A stretch of DNA of 64,000 nucleotides from Temnothorax longispinosus (taxonomy: Eukaryota > Arthropoda > Insecta > Hymenoptera > Formicidae), in contig NC_092358.1 in the NCBI RefSeq assembly GCF_030848805.1, forward strand, positions 6,882,001 through 6,946,000. The letters run 5' to 3'. A program made the translations under genes and the position numbers. This document shows positions 1 to 12,821 of this stretch, piece after piece (within the stretch, counting starts at the first letter, position 1; each line of letters begins with the position of its first letter). The notes under the pieces are model-generated. The model was not told the origin of the DNA. It did no database searches and saw only the letters and a list, made by a program, of their open reading frames with translations.

Positions 1-607
1 ATCTTGGGTCGAAGTACACGATAAAAACTTTTGAGATATTTATCGAGATAACCCTAGGGTATCACTTTAAAGAAACCCGGTCCTGGCGTCCTCCGAATGG
101 GGGTTAATACGTAAGCGCGACTGAGAGGGACTTGCTAGAGGAGTGCGAGTGAGCGCAAGCTCATCCAGTAGAAAGGGACATCTAATGGAAGGTCAGACGA
201 AGAAGGAACCAGTCGTCGTGTCGCTTGTAAGAGACAAAGAGGGAAATACATCAGAGAGGGATGAACACCGATGGAAGGAGCGAGACGGCGATTCCTGGAA
301 AGAACGAGCGAAGCTCGCTTTGCGCGACGAAGACGATTGCCGTGCCGTTAGCGTGAGAGCGAGAGATAAACTCCGTTCAACGGAGGAGACCACGTCAGTG
401 TAACGAAAGGAGACAGTCTGGTGATAGTTAAATAGTCGCGAGGGAGATAACGATATGTAGAAGGGGGTCGAAGTTATCGGTGAGGAGGACAGAGATTGTT
501 GGCGCGACAAGGATAAGCGAACGGGCAGAGGGTGGGCGAACGGAGACGGCGGTGGTGGAAACGCTGGAGAGGGTGAGAAGAGGGGTGAAGAGATGGCCAT
601 GAGGGCC

Positions 608-672
608 GAGAGAAAGAGAGAGAGAGAGAGAAAGAGAGATGGAGAGAAGGAGAGTGTGTGTGTGTGTGCGAG
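608..672. repeat. (GA)n / (GT)n microsatellite
   Basis: Imperfect GA dinucleotide runs followed directly by GT repeats in the putative 5' flanking region. GA-rich tracts are typical GAGA-factor targets in insect promoters, but a regulatory role here is inference. Confidence 0.7.
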
Positions 673-1454
673 AGCGGCGGTCGGGTGGTGGTGGAAGAGC
701 GAGGGAGCGTAGTCGAGCGACCGTCCCGCTGTGGCCACGAGCTCCGACGCTCGGGGAACGTAGGTAGTGTGTGAACTTCCGGCCGAGTGAAGCGGACAGG
801 GGTTGTAGTTATAGGGAAGGTGCCGTCGAAGTCGAAGAGTGATAGAACGTTTGCGTGGATCGGAGACGAAGTGGGTTTCGAACCTGCTGCTTGAAGCTGT
901 AAACGGAGGACGATAGGACGGAGAAGCGACTGGCACGCGCGAGTGGCAGAAGAGGCGGAAGAGAAGAGAAGAGAAGGAAGAAAGAAGAAGTGGTTTGGTG
1001 GTTAGTGCTGGTACGAAAACGGGCCCCGGTTCCACTGTCGTTGTTGCCGCGTAACTTGGGTCGGGTCAGTACTCGCCCGTCGAGTGCTCGCCGAGTGCGC
1101 GCGGAGTTGACTCGCGGAGGGTGACTCTCCCTTGCCCGCGGGGGTGTACCGCGCCTCGGCAGGAAGGAGAAAACGCGCCCTCGTGAGAACGGGCTCTCGC
1201 GAGGAAAAGAAAGCGTCGGGCTCGTTAGCTCTCTCCTCAATCAATCTCGCGAACCTCGATATTCCCTCTTCCTTTCCCTCCCTTTCTCACTCACTCTTTT
1301 TTCACTTTGTCTCTCTTTCCACCTGTCTCTCGTCTCTCTGTTTTTTATCTTTCCGTTTTTGCCTTTCGTCATCGTGTTGGTGTCATCGAGACCGTGACTG
1401 CCGCCGGGGTGTTTGTTATGCGACGGTGGTACAGTGGCGGTTGACGACGACGAC

Positions 1455-1580
1455 GACGAAGAGGAGGAAGAAGAAGACGAGGAGGAGCGCCCGCCGCCGA
1501 GGAGGACGTGGACGGGGAGGAGGCGGAGGAGGAGGAAGAGGAGGAGGAAGAGGAAGAGGAGGAGGACGAGGACGTGGCAC
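1455..1580. repeat. (GAG/GAA)n purine-rich low-complexity tract
   Basis: Nearly pure purine block dominated by GAG and GAA triplets. It opens long spurious frames of Glu or Arg residues on the + strand and Pro/Leu-rich frames on the - strand. No unique protein signature is present. Confidence 0.75.
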
Positions 1581-1878
1581 AGGAGGCGAAGCAGCTAGCC
1601 GTTCCTCGCCGTCGTCGCGAGAGGAGCCGCCGAGAGTGTGCTGTGGTGCGTCGCAGGGAGGGAAGAGGAGGGGAGGGAGGCTCGAAAGGGAGGAAAGACG
1701 ACGTCGACGACGAAGAAAAAGGAACGGAAGAAGAGAGGCGGCGGACGAGGAGGTGGAAGACGAGGAAGAAGAAAAGGAAGATAGTGGCCGCCGCCGCCGC
1801 TGCCGGTGGTCGTAGTGCACGCTCCGAGGATACCGAGAGAGTTCAGGGCTCGGGAGAGAGGATCCCCCCTCTTTTCAC

Positions 1879-1992
1879 TCTTCTCTCTCTTTCTCTCTCT
1901 CTTTCTTTCTCTCGCTCACTCTGACTGTCCCGTCTCTCTTTCCCACTCATTCTCTCTTTTCTCCCTCTTTCTCTCTCTCTCTCTTTCTCATT
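1879..1992. repeat. (TC)n-rich pyrimidine tract
   Basis: About 110 bases almost entirely of C and T with several short CT dinucleotide runs, lying between the purine-rich block and the candidate first exon. It could act as a promoter element or 5'UTR pyrimidine tract; nothing in the sequence decides this. Confidence 0.7.
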
Positions 1993-2383
1993 CTTCCGTT
2001 CTCCTCATCTCCCCTTTTGGAGGAAGAGTGTCATTAATTGCCGTGAAACACAAGAGAAAAATAATCCGGGCGAAAAAGGAAGAGCGTACAGCGAAAAAGT
2101 AAAAGGGGTGCGAAAGGTGCTGCGTTGGTGTTATTTTCCCCTCCCCCTATTTTCCGCCCCCCCGCCTTCCTCCGCCCGCCCGCCCGCCTGCACCCCTCGG
2201 CGGTATTTCGAAGAAGGGGGGTTGGTTGTGCACGTCGATCGCCGGGGTGCCGTCGTGAGTGTGCAGTGTGCAGTTTGCCCCAATTCGTCTGTATATCTAC
2301 CCTCTGTTTTTTTTTCTATTTCTGTAAAGTGGTGCCACAGCACGAAGAAGAGGGGATCGCCACCGGGGCAGAGGCTCGAACGC

Positions 2384-2389
2384 ATGTAG
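2384..2389 (+). promoter_or_regulatory. cac: Start-stop minimal uORF (ATGTAG)
   Basis: An ATG followed immediately by TAG lies four bases upstream of the ATG at 2394. If this segment is in the mature 5'UTR, a ribosome initiating here would terminate at once. Such start-stop elements are known in animal 5' leaders to reduce or gate downstream initiation. Its presence in a transcript is not shown by the sequence. Confidence 0.4.
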
Positions 2390-2393
2390 GAAC

Positions 2394-2426
2394 ATGGCCG
2401 CATCCAGCCCCTGCCTCCCTCTAGAG
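2394..2426 (+). CDS. cac: Candidate first exon with ATG (N-terminal peptide or uORF of cac)
   Basis: ATG in a good context (A at -3, G at +4) opens an 11-codon frame, MAASSPCLPLE, ending at a consensus donor GTGAGT at 2427. The exon ends in phase 0, whereas the next recognised exon at 28545 needs a phase-2 partner to enter its long open frame. Spliced directly, the ATG frame would run 44 codons and stop at 28646, making it a uORF. A weaker donor at 2450 (CAG|GTTTCT) would restore the frame after 19 codons. An unrecognised exon in the 26-kb intron is a third possibility. Confidence 0.4.
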
Positions 2427-4281
2427 GTGAGTCCGGTGAAACGGAGCAGGTTTCTCGTTTTCCTATAATTCGCTCGCTCGCTCCCTATTTTTGCCTCGAT
2501 CCCGCGTAATGTCCTCGCGATTCTTCGCGGTTCGGCGAGCCGGCTCGAACCCTGAAATCCGACCGAACGTCCGACCGATGCCACAGCGTGAACGAGCTCA
2601 TGCGTTTGCCACCCCGCTGGCCGGGATCTCTCGGCCATCGCAGTGGCCACGTTTGGGTTAAAGGCTGACCTTTAAGCTGGTTTCACACAGCACGCAGCGT
2701 CAAATGTATCGGAATGGAGTTCCGTTTTTACGCCGGTTCTATTCTACTCGCAAATCACCGTTCAACATTTATCTTTGACGATGACCTAATCACACGTGCG
2801 TGCGAAATATTTTGCTACAACAAATATTTTCCGGTTGGTAGGATGCGTAGGATGATCGATTGTAGTATCGCAATCGGACTTTATTTGACTATTTATCTTC
2901 TTCCTCAACTTTCTAGTCATGATCACGTGTCGAGAGCATGTCGATTTCACGCCGCGTTTTCTCTTTCGGTATTGATATAATCATCTATACAAAACTTATG
3001 AAACCGGCTTTATGTACTAGCGAAGTACAATCGCGCGTAGCGACCTTTGTTCGAAACAATGCGGTATGTCACACAAGGCAGTTTATTTAACAATGACGAT
3101 CCGCGTGAAACTGGTTTTATATCCTGTTAATTCGCGCTCTTGGGACACACGTATCACAAATATCACAATAGTGACACAATGTTTACGGAATTTCTCGTCC
3201 TTGTTTTGAGATATTTCGTTCTAAGGATCGTGGAGCCGGTTTGGCGTGAAACCGCAGTGTCGTGATAATCGTTTCAGAGACCTCCTGCCAGTTTCCTTCA
3301 GACAACAAATTAATTGAATACAATTTTTTTCATAATTGCCAACAATTGCCATACATGATAAGAAATTGAGAAAGTTGAGTTTAAATATACATTAAACGTT
3401 TTTTATAAAAATAATGTTATAAAACTTTTTGTGAAATTAATAAATAAAGACCTATATAAAATTTGATACATGGGCAATAGACGGCTATGACACGTAAAAT
3501 ATTTTTTAAAATGTTCTGGCTAAATACACAAAGTGTCTTTTTTTTTTTAAATTTTAGGTTCACATATGTAACGAATTTTGGAAGGATGGTATTTAAAACT
3601 ACTAGAATTATTTCTGTTTAAGTAAATTACACGAGTCTTTCTTAATATAGCGTTGTTTCCGTGGTATTAATGTTTCTTTTTGTGTTAACTGTCATATTAT
3701 AGCCCAAATTTCAGTATAATTGACAATCAAACGCGTGTTTGTGCTAACGTAATCTTTTCGAAGTTTCGCATTTACATAATTAAATAATTTATTATAATAT
3801 TCGTCGTTCATTTTTCCATTTTGATGCAAAAATAATAAGCTCTTCTGCTAGAACATATTATCCAATTACGCAAACGCGAAACTTCGGAAACTCGTGCCGG
3901 CTTATATTCAATTACCAATGACACCAAAATTTGAGTTTCAGTCATTATGTTGAAAAAGCGCGAAGAGAACTGCAAATTGCATTTACCGAAAGTTTACTTA
4001 GATTTTACTTAGATTACAATGCTTAAATATGGAGCATCGCTTTGGTTCTCTCTGATATAAATTTCATGCTGTACTTTTTCCTTCATCACAATTTAATTAT
4101 TTGTAGCCACCCATTTTTATTATTATCCTAGATAGTTTTCTATAAGAAATTTTTTTTCAGAGTAAAATATATTTCTTTTTTAGTTTTATTTTCGCTGTTC
4201 ATCTCCGTTTTGTGATTTTACTTTTAATAATGTTATTGCTATATTAACAAGGAGAAAAAATAGTGAAATTAAATTGACGAT

Positions 4282-4308
4282 TTCTCTCTCTCTGTCTCTC
4301 TCTCTCTA
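4282..4308. repeat. (TC)n microsatellite
   Basis: Short CT dinucleotide run with one G interruption inside AT-rich intron sequence. Confidence 0.7.
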
Positions 4309-7300
4309 AACGGGATGGCCTCATTTATTTTGCTCGTGCTATCAGCCTTTTAGCGTGTCAACTATCGTCTTGTCGTCTTGGCCAATGAAACAGAACGGAG
4401 CAGTTAAACAGTATAGAACGCTCCTCGGGGGGATTCATAAAAGGTATGAAAAGACCCTTTTGGCACGGCGCTTCTCATCGTTCCGCCTCATGTTGTTGTT
4501 CGCAAATTTCCTCCGTTTTATTCCACGCGCGCGCGCGCGCTTGGATTCGAAACCAATTAAAGGATATGTTGGAAGGAGGTGGTCTTAAGTCTCATTTCCG
4601 TATCTTTGCTCCCGTATCTAAACATTTTTCCTTGGATTTGCGAAATCAATAAAAAAATCCTCGAATCTTCGGTGAAATGACAAATATTTTAAATTTTTAT
4701 AAATTCATTATGAGCTTCAATATTAATTATTGTAATATTCTTGATTGATATTCATCATGTATATTTAAAGATATTCAATTAAATTTCATTTTATTTTTAA
4801 TACAACTAATTAGTTATAGAAGATGTTTTAAACGTAACATGAGATTGTGCTTATACATAATTGCATATAAAAGAATTATAAACAAAATAATCAAGTTACA
4901 GATATATTATGCAAGATATTAACGATCTTGCAAAAAAATTAGGTTTTACAGCATATAAAATCTTTGAAATTGATTATCATATTATAATATTATAATAAAA
5001 AAGAAATTTGCGCCGATTAAATATCGTTTATCGCGGTCAAATAACTAAAGTTATGATTTGTTGAACAATTTCGTAAGAGTGCTTTCGAGCATACTGGCAA
5101 GTATTTACGAGTGTCTCACTTTCTGGTTTGGTTAGCGCGGGTAACGAGGATGCTTTTGCGTGCGATCGCGAGAGTGATTCTTTTTGGCACGACTTTCACG
5201 AGAGTTCGTAGCGCGAGCAAAAGCTCATGAATCAAAAAAGAGGAACAGAGAAATATACATATATATATATAACAGAGAGAAATATGACAAGAAATAGATA
5301 TAAATAGACGAAATAGCTGTTAGAGGGTAAAGAGTAATTCTTAGTAAGATTTTCAAAATCCAATTTGATTGTTTCGTACGATAACCTTGAGTAGAAAAAC
5401 ATAAATCGGTTTGTCAAGCGATTCGAGGCGACAATAATACTAGTCGCTGTTTGAAATTTGAAGAATGTTTACATCAACAAGACGGGACAGATCAAATCAC
5501 AAATATTTCCGTGTATTCCATACATTCACTAATAAGACATTGTATTAAAGTCGATGTAGGAACGTCTTTGTTAAAGATGCTACATATGAAACTCGATTGT
5601 CAGTAGATAAAGTCGATAATGGTCAGCCATACGTCCACTAAATTACTTGTTGCGAGGAAACAATTTATTTCGCTAATTTGATCTTTATTTTTTATAATAA
5701 AAAAAGATAAGTATCTCAATATATTAAATTAACAGTAATGATTTAACAACAATTAATAATTAGGAAAATTTCTTATTTATGAAAATAAATTTACCCAATA
5801 TTTTTTGATAGCTTCGTTTGATATCTTTCTTAGAAAAGCTTAAAAAAAAAAAACAACAACAAGATATTATGATATTTATGACAATTTTATGTTATAAATT
5901 ACAATATAGTATATGTGAGGGGAGAGCTTTTATAGTATTATTTTGTTTAATCTTCTCAATAATTCTTGTACATGAAATTATTGAAATTATTGTACATAGT
6001 TCTTCAACGTTAAATCTTCAATCAGCATAACAGGGGATTAATTCTTCCTCATTGAGAACATATTGCAACTACAACGTAACACGCTCCACTTCGAATTATT
6101 GTTGTCCCCCTAATTCCGCGGGAATTTGTTTTACGTGCAGTATTTATCGCTTTAATTAAGGCAGTAGGCGACCGTGCACGACATGCTGAGTACTCCTCGA
6201 AATACTCCGGTTTTTGCGCTCTCGGCAGAGGTATTTACGTGTATGTTCTGACGGCATTTAATCTGTTATCATGTTCCCAGCAAACGTTGCTACCCGAATA
6301 ATTCGCCCATCTCCATTTGGAGCTCTGCTCTTCGCGTGCCATTACAATTTCTTATTTCTTTTCCAATTCTTGAGGGCAACGGTATAGATATATCATTTTC
6401 GACCATCACTTCTCCATTAATAATTAATGATATTATGTGTCATCACTATTCTACTCTTGATCTACATGCAGAAAAGTCAACGAATCTTCGAATCATGTGA
6501 GCTACGAAGAACGAAATCCTACAACTTTAATCTGTTCGGCCATGATGGTGGCACACGCCACCATAATAGTATTAAAGGTTTTTAGCTTAATGAAAATAAG
6601 TAGATTAATTCTACATAGGTGTTGTGCCGCGTATATAAACACGTAAATTAAACTGTAACTTTTATCTGATCTGTCATCCTCGCTCTACCCCCCCCTCTCC
6701 CCTTAAAAACATACGGACGAGAAACTCTTTGGTTTTATTTTTTGCCTTATCTTCGCACGTCGAGTTGAAAATACACAGCCGGAAGGATTTAGGATTTTGG
6801 TTAATGAGCGGAATTTCATCTTGATTATTAACTAACCAAAACTTGGAAACAAGTCTGTTAAGATATTTTGCAGTATTACAGTAAGAGTTATTAAGTAGTA
6901 TTATAGTAATAGTTATTACAGTAAAAGAGAATTCTAAATATACATATAATTATTAAATTTACTTTAATGTTTACATTTTTCTATTATTTTTATCTATTTT
7001 TATAATTTCATAATGCTGTTTATTACTTTAAAATGTTAACTTTAAAATTTTAATGTTTTTTCTCAATTTTACTGAGTTTTGGGTTATTTTATTTAAAAAT
7101 GTCCTCCTTTTCATTTCAGAAACATTGTTTTCTTCATGTTTCTTCTTTTACACTTACTTTTATTAATTTATATTTTTTTTTATAATGTAGCATTAAACAT
7201 GATATCTATATATAATTCCGTTAAAATGTCTAACTACGCTTAACTGAACCTTAACATTACTTCTTTAATTATTTTACACTAATTTATCAAATCTCTGATA

Positions 7301-7683
7301 TTCTATTTCTCAAATGCCCCACTTTGTCACTACTTTACTGCGCTCACTATTTTAGAGTGTCTCATACATTAGCTTCGTTAATGACCAACTGTTATGCGTA
7401 TATATATAAAATTTTAATTTCACTTTCGCCCGGTTTAATTTATTAGACGTTGACTCCGGTCCTTTTATCGTATAAACGTCGCGGTCTTATGTAACTTTCA
7501 TCAACGATGGCCTAGGGATCGTGCCGGGCGACCGTTTCTTCTCTCGCGTAATCGCGTTCCCTCGTGTACCATTCCCGGTCTCCCGATTCGATCGATCGAT
7601 CCCCTCGGCACGCACGTACTCCGGAATCGCTCCAGTCCGCGAAGGAAGCCAATCGCGCTCGCGAACGACGAGATTAGAAGGCA

Positions 7684-7737
7684 ACGCGACGCGACGCGAT
7701 GCGATGCGACGCGACGCGACGCGCCGCGTCGCGACGC
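7684..7737. repeat. (GCGAC)n minisatellite in a GC-rich island
   Basis: About ten near-perfect units of GCGAC with GCGAT variants, ending in a GCGCCGCGTCGCGACGC palindromic region. It lies in a locally GC-rich segment (about 7480-7840) within the AT-rich intron. An open + strand frame of 109 codons (7521-7850) crosses it and reads mostly Arg/Thr/Ala through the repeat, so I regard it as non-coding. Confidence 0.7.
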
Positions 7738-10700
7738 TTACGAGCGCGACAAATCAATTTCTGGCGCAACGTCGACCGACCCGCTTTCCGCGCATTGTCG
7801 TGTCGCAATTCGATAATTTCCACGCGACAATAATACTACCGTTACGTTGAGGGAAACATGACGGTACAACAATAGCGAAACATGAAAATATGCAAATGCG
7901 CGATGCTGAGCTTTACATACAAAGCTGTTTATCTATACGTACAAGGGTACAAGGTGACAATTGAGAAGCTACTGAAACTAAATAGCTATTATTCTGTAAT
8001 GAATGAACAGAGTGAGATGAATTAAACATTTTATGTTATAAAAATTGGTCAACAATTTAATTGCTTACATGATATATGTAAGGTCCAATGATATATGTTT
8101 TCGAAATGATAAAAATCTTGCATATCGAGGCACTTTTGAGAATTACTATAAATATAACATTAATAATAATTGTAACTGTTTTTCAGAGAATTCCGAATAA
8201 ATTCCTTTTATATAGAAACAACTATTTGAGATCTTTTGAATACATGTCACTGAATAATACCACATATAACAGCCAAATTTTCAGCAATGTTTATTTTTAC
8301 AAGTTTGTAAATGTATATTCTCTTTGCAATGTGTCGATAAATAAATATGTTAATAAAAACAACGAGTTTTCTACAGTATAATGTTTAATTAATTTTATTC
8401 TGTCAGTTTATTACAAAATAACAATTGTTTCAGCAATTTCCCAGTTGATTATGTATTCTGTATATAACCATTTTTTAAATATCTTTGTTAGAGGATTTTT
8501 GGAGGAATATTATTCAAAATCTCATGCACGATAAATTTATTATTAATAATAACGATAATGACTGTCGATGATAGTCATTAATAATAATGATGATCAACGA
8601 TGATAGTTCCGGCCATAGCATGGAGTTTAATCGATTAAAGTGCAATAAAAAAGTAATAAATACAAAATTTGTAATTTATGATATACTTACAGGTATTAGA
8701 AATTGTTAAAAATGTTCCATCGCGTTGCTTATCACATTTTACGAAAGATACCCTAAAGTTTAAATATATTATTAGCTGATAACTTCTTTCACGTCCTGAG
8801 ATCAAGGTAACTTTATTTATAGCATCAAGTGTCGGCGCCTAAAATATACTATTCGCTTTCGTGGTGCGTTGGTCGACGTAAATTGTGATCATTCAGGCAC
8901 CCCGCTGCTTTTAGAAGTTGGCAGAAGTGGGAGTACGTAAGCGCCACGTGTGAGGAGCATAGAAGGGGTGGGTTTTCAGTTGGTAAGCCCGACTTCCCTC
9001 CCTAACAGTTAGGACGACGACCAATGCCGATTTTAAATACAGCGACATCCTAAACTACATTTTTCAATCTCCTTTTCCAACTCAAGTAAAGCTTGTATTT
9101 TTCGGAGAAAATCAGTTAAAAAAACTGAAACACTAGTTTAATAACAATAGCTTTCCGAAAAAATACTTGATGCCTAATTGACATGTAATAATTGTAGAAC
9201 TTCTTAAAACTTCTCAAGAACATTCTCTAGGTACTAACATCCTGTTCTTGAAACAAGATAAGGATAGTTTTTATGAAATATCTTTTTATATAATTCTGTC
9301 TCCGTTTATTGTTAACAAAATAAATGATTTTTGACAGAGAAACTTTTCATAATTAAGTCGTGTAATGTAGAGGTTGCAAAAAGTTGCACTATATGACAGT
9401 CAGGAGAGGTAAAGTAATATCGAAATAGCTGCGCGTCAATCTGAAGTCTGTATAGCTGAAACGTTGCTTTCACTTTGGTATCCTAAAGCTGGACTGCTTG
9501 TCCCGATCATCTTTAAAGCCGGTACTGACGACGGCGACAGCGACGTCGATGGAATCGCGATGGTGGACGTCGCTCGCGACAGTGGTGGTGGAAATGGCGG
9601 TGGATAGAATGGAAGGGAGAGATACACAAGTCGCTCGATGGGGCAACGAGGGGCTAAGAGGACGAAAGGGCGGCACATGAATGAACGATCAATAGGTATA
9701 TAGTTACCTGCTTGCTCCGCTGGTATACCTGTCTTCGGCTGTTTGCTAACAGGCGCTTTTGATGAACCGTATTACGTAATTTTATAATAAATGTTAATAA
9801 AAGCAAATATTTTAAAAAATCATTTATGACAATTAATTAAATTTAATTGGACAATAAATTGTTTTCTGACGCACCTTCTTTTATACGGTTATTTAAATAA
9901 ATTTTCTATGAAAATAAAAGAGAGGAATTACCCCCAATAATGGCATAAAAATTAATTTGTAAATTTAATTTTCTCATGCTTGTAAAAAAGATTTTTTAGA
10001 TATAAAAAAATATTTTTTTATTTGATTGAAAAATCATGATTTCTATTTTTTTTTATCTTTGAAAGGAAATGTGGCAATGTAAAAATAAATAGCTATATTA
10101 ATTACGAATATAAAACAAATATCCTCGTTTATTTCAAAAGCTTTTCGGAGAATGTACAGAAACTCTTAAGGATGATACAATCGTGCGGTTAAGCGTGTCT
10201 TGGGGCGTAGCGAGGTTTTTTTGTAACTCTAACAATTGTCTACCAGTACAGCGCGATTAAAAGGATATCTGTTATTAAATCAACCGAACAGCAATTAACC
10301 AGACGCGATATACAACCGTTACTTAATCTTAACTTAAGATTATTCCTGCTAGATCTAAAGAAACATCGCGCAATTTCTGACCACTGCATCGTATGTAAAG
10401 CGTTTTCTATACATATATCACCTCTCTATAGACATGCATAGTCTGATTCATTCTAAGTTTTTACGATGCTACCACAGTCGTTGCATTCAATTTTTCTTGT
10501 ATGTAAAGTCACTTCTTTCTATACTATTTTTACACAAAGTATTTCTGAATATGTGAAAAAGGGCATATTATACGTGATATGCGTGACAACGGGAGCGACA
10601 TCAGAGGTATAAATTTGATTATTTTTTTATGAAGACACCGCTGTCCCGAAGTCTGCCGGCCAAGAGGGCAAAAGTTTATTTTTTAATGAATCACGCTATA

Positions 10701-11836
10701 AGCGCTATGCGTGCACACGCCTTAAAATCCCACGTAGATAATGAGGTTCGCGGATTCCCTCAGGGTTAGGCGACAACAGAACACTTTTATGGGCCCGTCG
10801 TGTTATCACTCACTGATCGTAACCTAGTTTTAACAGCTCGGATAATGCCATTTAATTTGGCTAACGCAATTGGTCGCGTCGTTTCCGAGTAAACACGAGC
10901 GCTATGTGGATATACGTAACATAAAAATTCCTGTAAATATGTAATTTGATTGAATAGCAGTAATGAAATTTTTATATGATAAAAACTGATATTATTAATA
11001 ACGATAAAGTACTAATGGTATTCTACGCGCTCACAATTTACGTTCGCGTCATAAAAGGGCTTCAACCTTACATAACATATACATGCACACACACACACAC
11101 ATCTCTATTAATTACTATTATTAATAACGAGAGTTAAGAACAATCTCGCAAATTACATTCGCATGATACATACGCATGCGGATACTAATTGTAACATAAA
11201 AATTGCATTTACCTCGCGAATAAATTTTCAGCCGGGCTGCAACTTTGAATAGCGATGAGACGCAAGTAGCAGAGTGCGGTAATTACTCATTACATTAGAA
11301 GTTGAGTGCAATGACAATCGAAACGCCACGCACGTCGCACGTTTTCCTGCCTTTTCGAAGACGCCTACATTCGTCGCGTATCGTTCCGCATCGCTTCCGG
11401 TTAATGCAATTTACACTGGAAATATGACTTTTTCGTCACTTGACATTTTCCGCAGCGAATGTAGCGTAGGTGAAAGCACCGTAATCAAATACAGCGGGGT
11501 AGCGTGACTTTTCGATCTGCTCTTGTATGACTTTCGGTACTTAACGGCGTAGGTGGATGAGTGGACGGTTAAGTTACAATCTCCGCGACTAACAATAAAT
11601 CTTCATGAATTATTACGTGCATCGCAGGAATTGGATGACATTTGTTTAGCAGATATGTCACAGTCGATATTTTTCTGGTCACTGCGAACTTGGGCGTCAA
11701 TGACACGGGATTTAGAGAGGGTACAGATAAAAAATGTATTATTACTTATTACATCAAGACATTTAGCAGTAAATAATAATGTTACTGACATACATTAACA
11801 GTATTATATATAACTATTTAAATTACTAAAAGCTTT

Positions 11837-12023
11837 TAACGTTCCATTTTTGCATGTAAAATAAGGATTTATTTAAATTCATCTTTGTATAATTGTAACT
11901 GAGAAAATATTATGATGTTATTATTTACCAATGTATTGTTTTGGATTTGTTAGCTCACAATGTTTAATTTTGAATATGTTTTACATATGCGTGGGGGGTG
12001 AGATATATTTACGAAAAATGTGA
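11837..12023. repeat. 187-bp tandem duplication, copy 1
   Basis: First copy of a 187-bp unit repeated head-to-tail at 12024-12210. By eye the copies differ at about three positions, all near the 3' end, which suggests a recent duplication. No coding frame is conserved in it. Confidence 0.9.
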
Positions 12024-12210
12024 TAACGTTCCATTTTTGCATGTAAAATAAGGATTTATTTAAATTCATCTTTGTATAATTGTAACTGAGAAAATATTAT
12101 GATGTTATTATTTACCAATGTATTGTTTTGGATTTGTTAGCTCACAATGTTTAATTTTGAATATGTTTTACATATGCGTGGGGGGCGAGAGATATTCACG
12201 AAAAATGTGA
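12024..12210. repeat. 187-bp tandem duplication, copy 2
   Basis: Second copy of the 187-bp unit, directly abutting copy 1 and ending 26 bases before the left terminal inverted repeat of the MITE at 12237. The substitutions lie in the last 30 bases. Confidence 0.9.
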
Positions 12211-12236
12211 AAATGATATAAATTATGTGTCTAATA

Positions 12237-12821
12237 GGGTAAACTCGGGTATGATGGCCATACGGAAAAGATGGTCCATGGCTGTAATTTCTCCAATAAT
12301 GGCTAAACAGTGCATTTTTGTAGTCATTCTCAAAGATAATCAATATTTACAGTAGTTTATGTGCGTACACTATTCGAAATAACAATATTGTGAATATTAT
12401 ATCATATTTTTACTTTCGACTGCCTGCAAAGTTTTTCATGTGTCCGCTAAAAGCTGCTATAACATTAAATAAATTATAGTTAAGCTGCCGTAATCAACGT
12501 TACGCACATAATTAAGCTATGTAAATTGTAATTTGACCTATAATTTGTATTTCTATTTTTCACTATTTATTTAAAAATACTATGGTTATCTTTTCTGCTA
12601 TGGCCATCTTTTCCTTAAAAGTCAGATAAGATGGCCAATGCATACGTTGTAATACTTTGATAATATAAAATTTATGTTAAGTGTTTTCTTCTTAATTTCA
12701 ATAGTTTTACGTACTTTAAGCTTCAGTGAAGGAATATACCAAACACTGTTAAAATATAACAAAAATAAATGTATGTTTATTGCATTTTAAAATACTATGG
12801 CCATCTTACCCGAGTTTACCC
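12237..12821. mobile_element. Non-autonomous Tc1/mariner-like element (MITE), 585 bp
   Basis: The ends are 25-bp terminal inverted repeats: left begins GGGTAAACTCGGGTA, right ends TACCCGAGTTTACCC. They match except for one base (T versus A after position 15). Both ends are flanked by TA (12235-12236 and 12822-12823), the target duplication of Tc1/mariner-superfamily elements. Internal copies of the GATGGCCAT/ATGGCCATCTT subterminal motif recur, for example near 12600-12640. No transposase frame is present, so it would depend on an autonomous relative. Superfamily is inferred from the TA duplication and size. Confidence 0.85.

Larger units (their letters stand above)
1..2393 (+). promoter_or_regulatory. 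cac: Probable promoter / 5'UTR region of cac (low-complexity, GC- and purine-rich)
   Basis: This stretch differs sharply from the AT-rich introns. It contains GA-rich runs, (GT)n, a long GAG/GAA-rich block near 1455-1580, a pyrimidine-rich block near 1879-1992 and C-rich sequence near 2150-2190. It ends in the candidate first exon with a consensus donor. Long open frames on both strands here translate to Arg/Lys-, Glu- or Ser/Pro-rich strings and look like by-products of composition. I saw no clear TATA box and could not place a transcription start. Calling it promoter and 5'UTR is inference from its position and composition. Confidence 0.5.

Noticed and set aside
193..1035. 280-codon open frame on the - strand
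   Set aside because: Ser/Pro/Leu-rich composition mirrors the purine-rich low-complexity + strand; no motif, and it lies in the putative promoter/5'UTR.
1416..1820. 134-codon - strand frame rich in Pro, Leu and Ser
   Set aside because: Reverse complement of the GAG/GGA repeat; compositional artefact.
1132..1924. Overlapping + strand frames rich in Arg/Gly or Glu
   Set aside because: Generated by GAG/GAA triplet repeats in several frames at once; no unique protein signature.
3740..3900. Possible inverted repeat (GAAGTTTCGC / GCGAAACTTC) suggesting a small MITE
   Set aside because: Only about ten bases match, and no flanking target duplication or longer terminal repeat is visible.
8545..8600. 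Short hairpin around a TGACTGTCGATGATAGTCA-type inverted repeat
   Set aside because: Stem is short and imperfect, with no mature microRNA sequence that I recognise.
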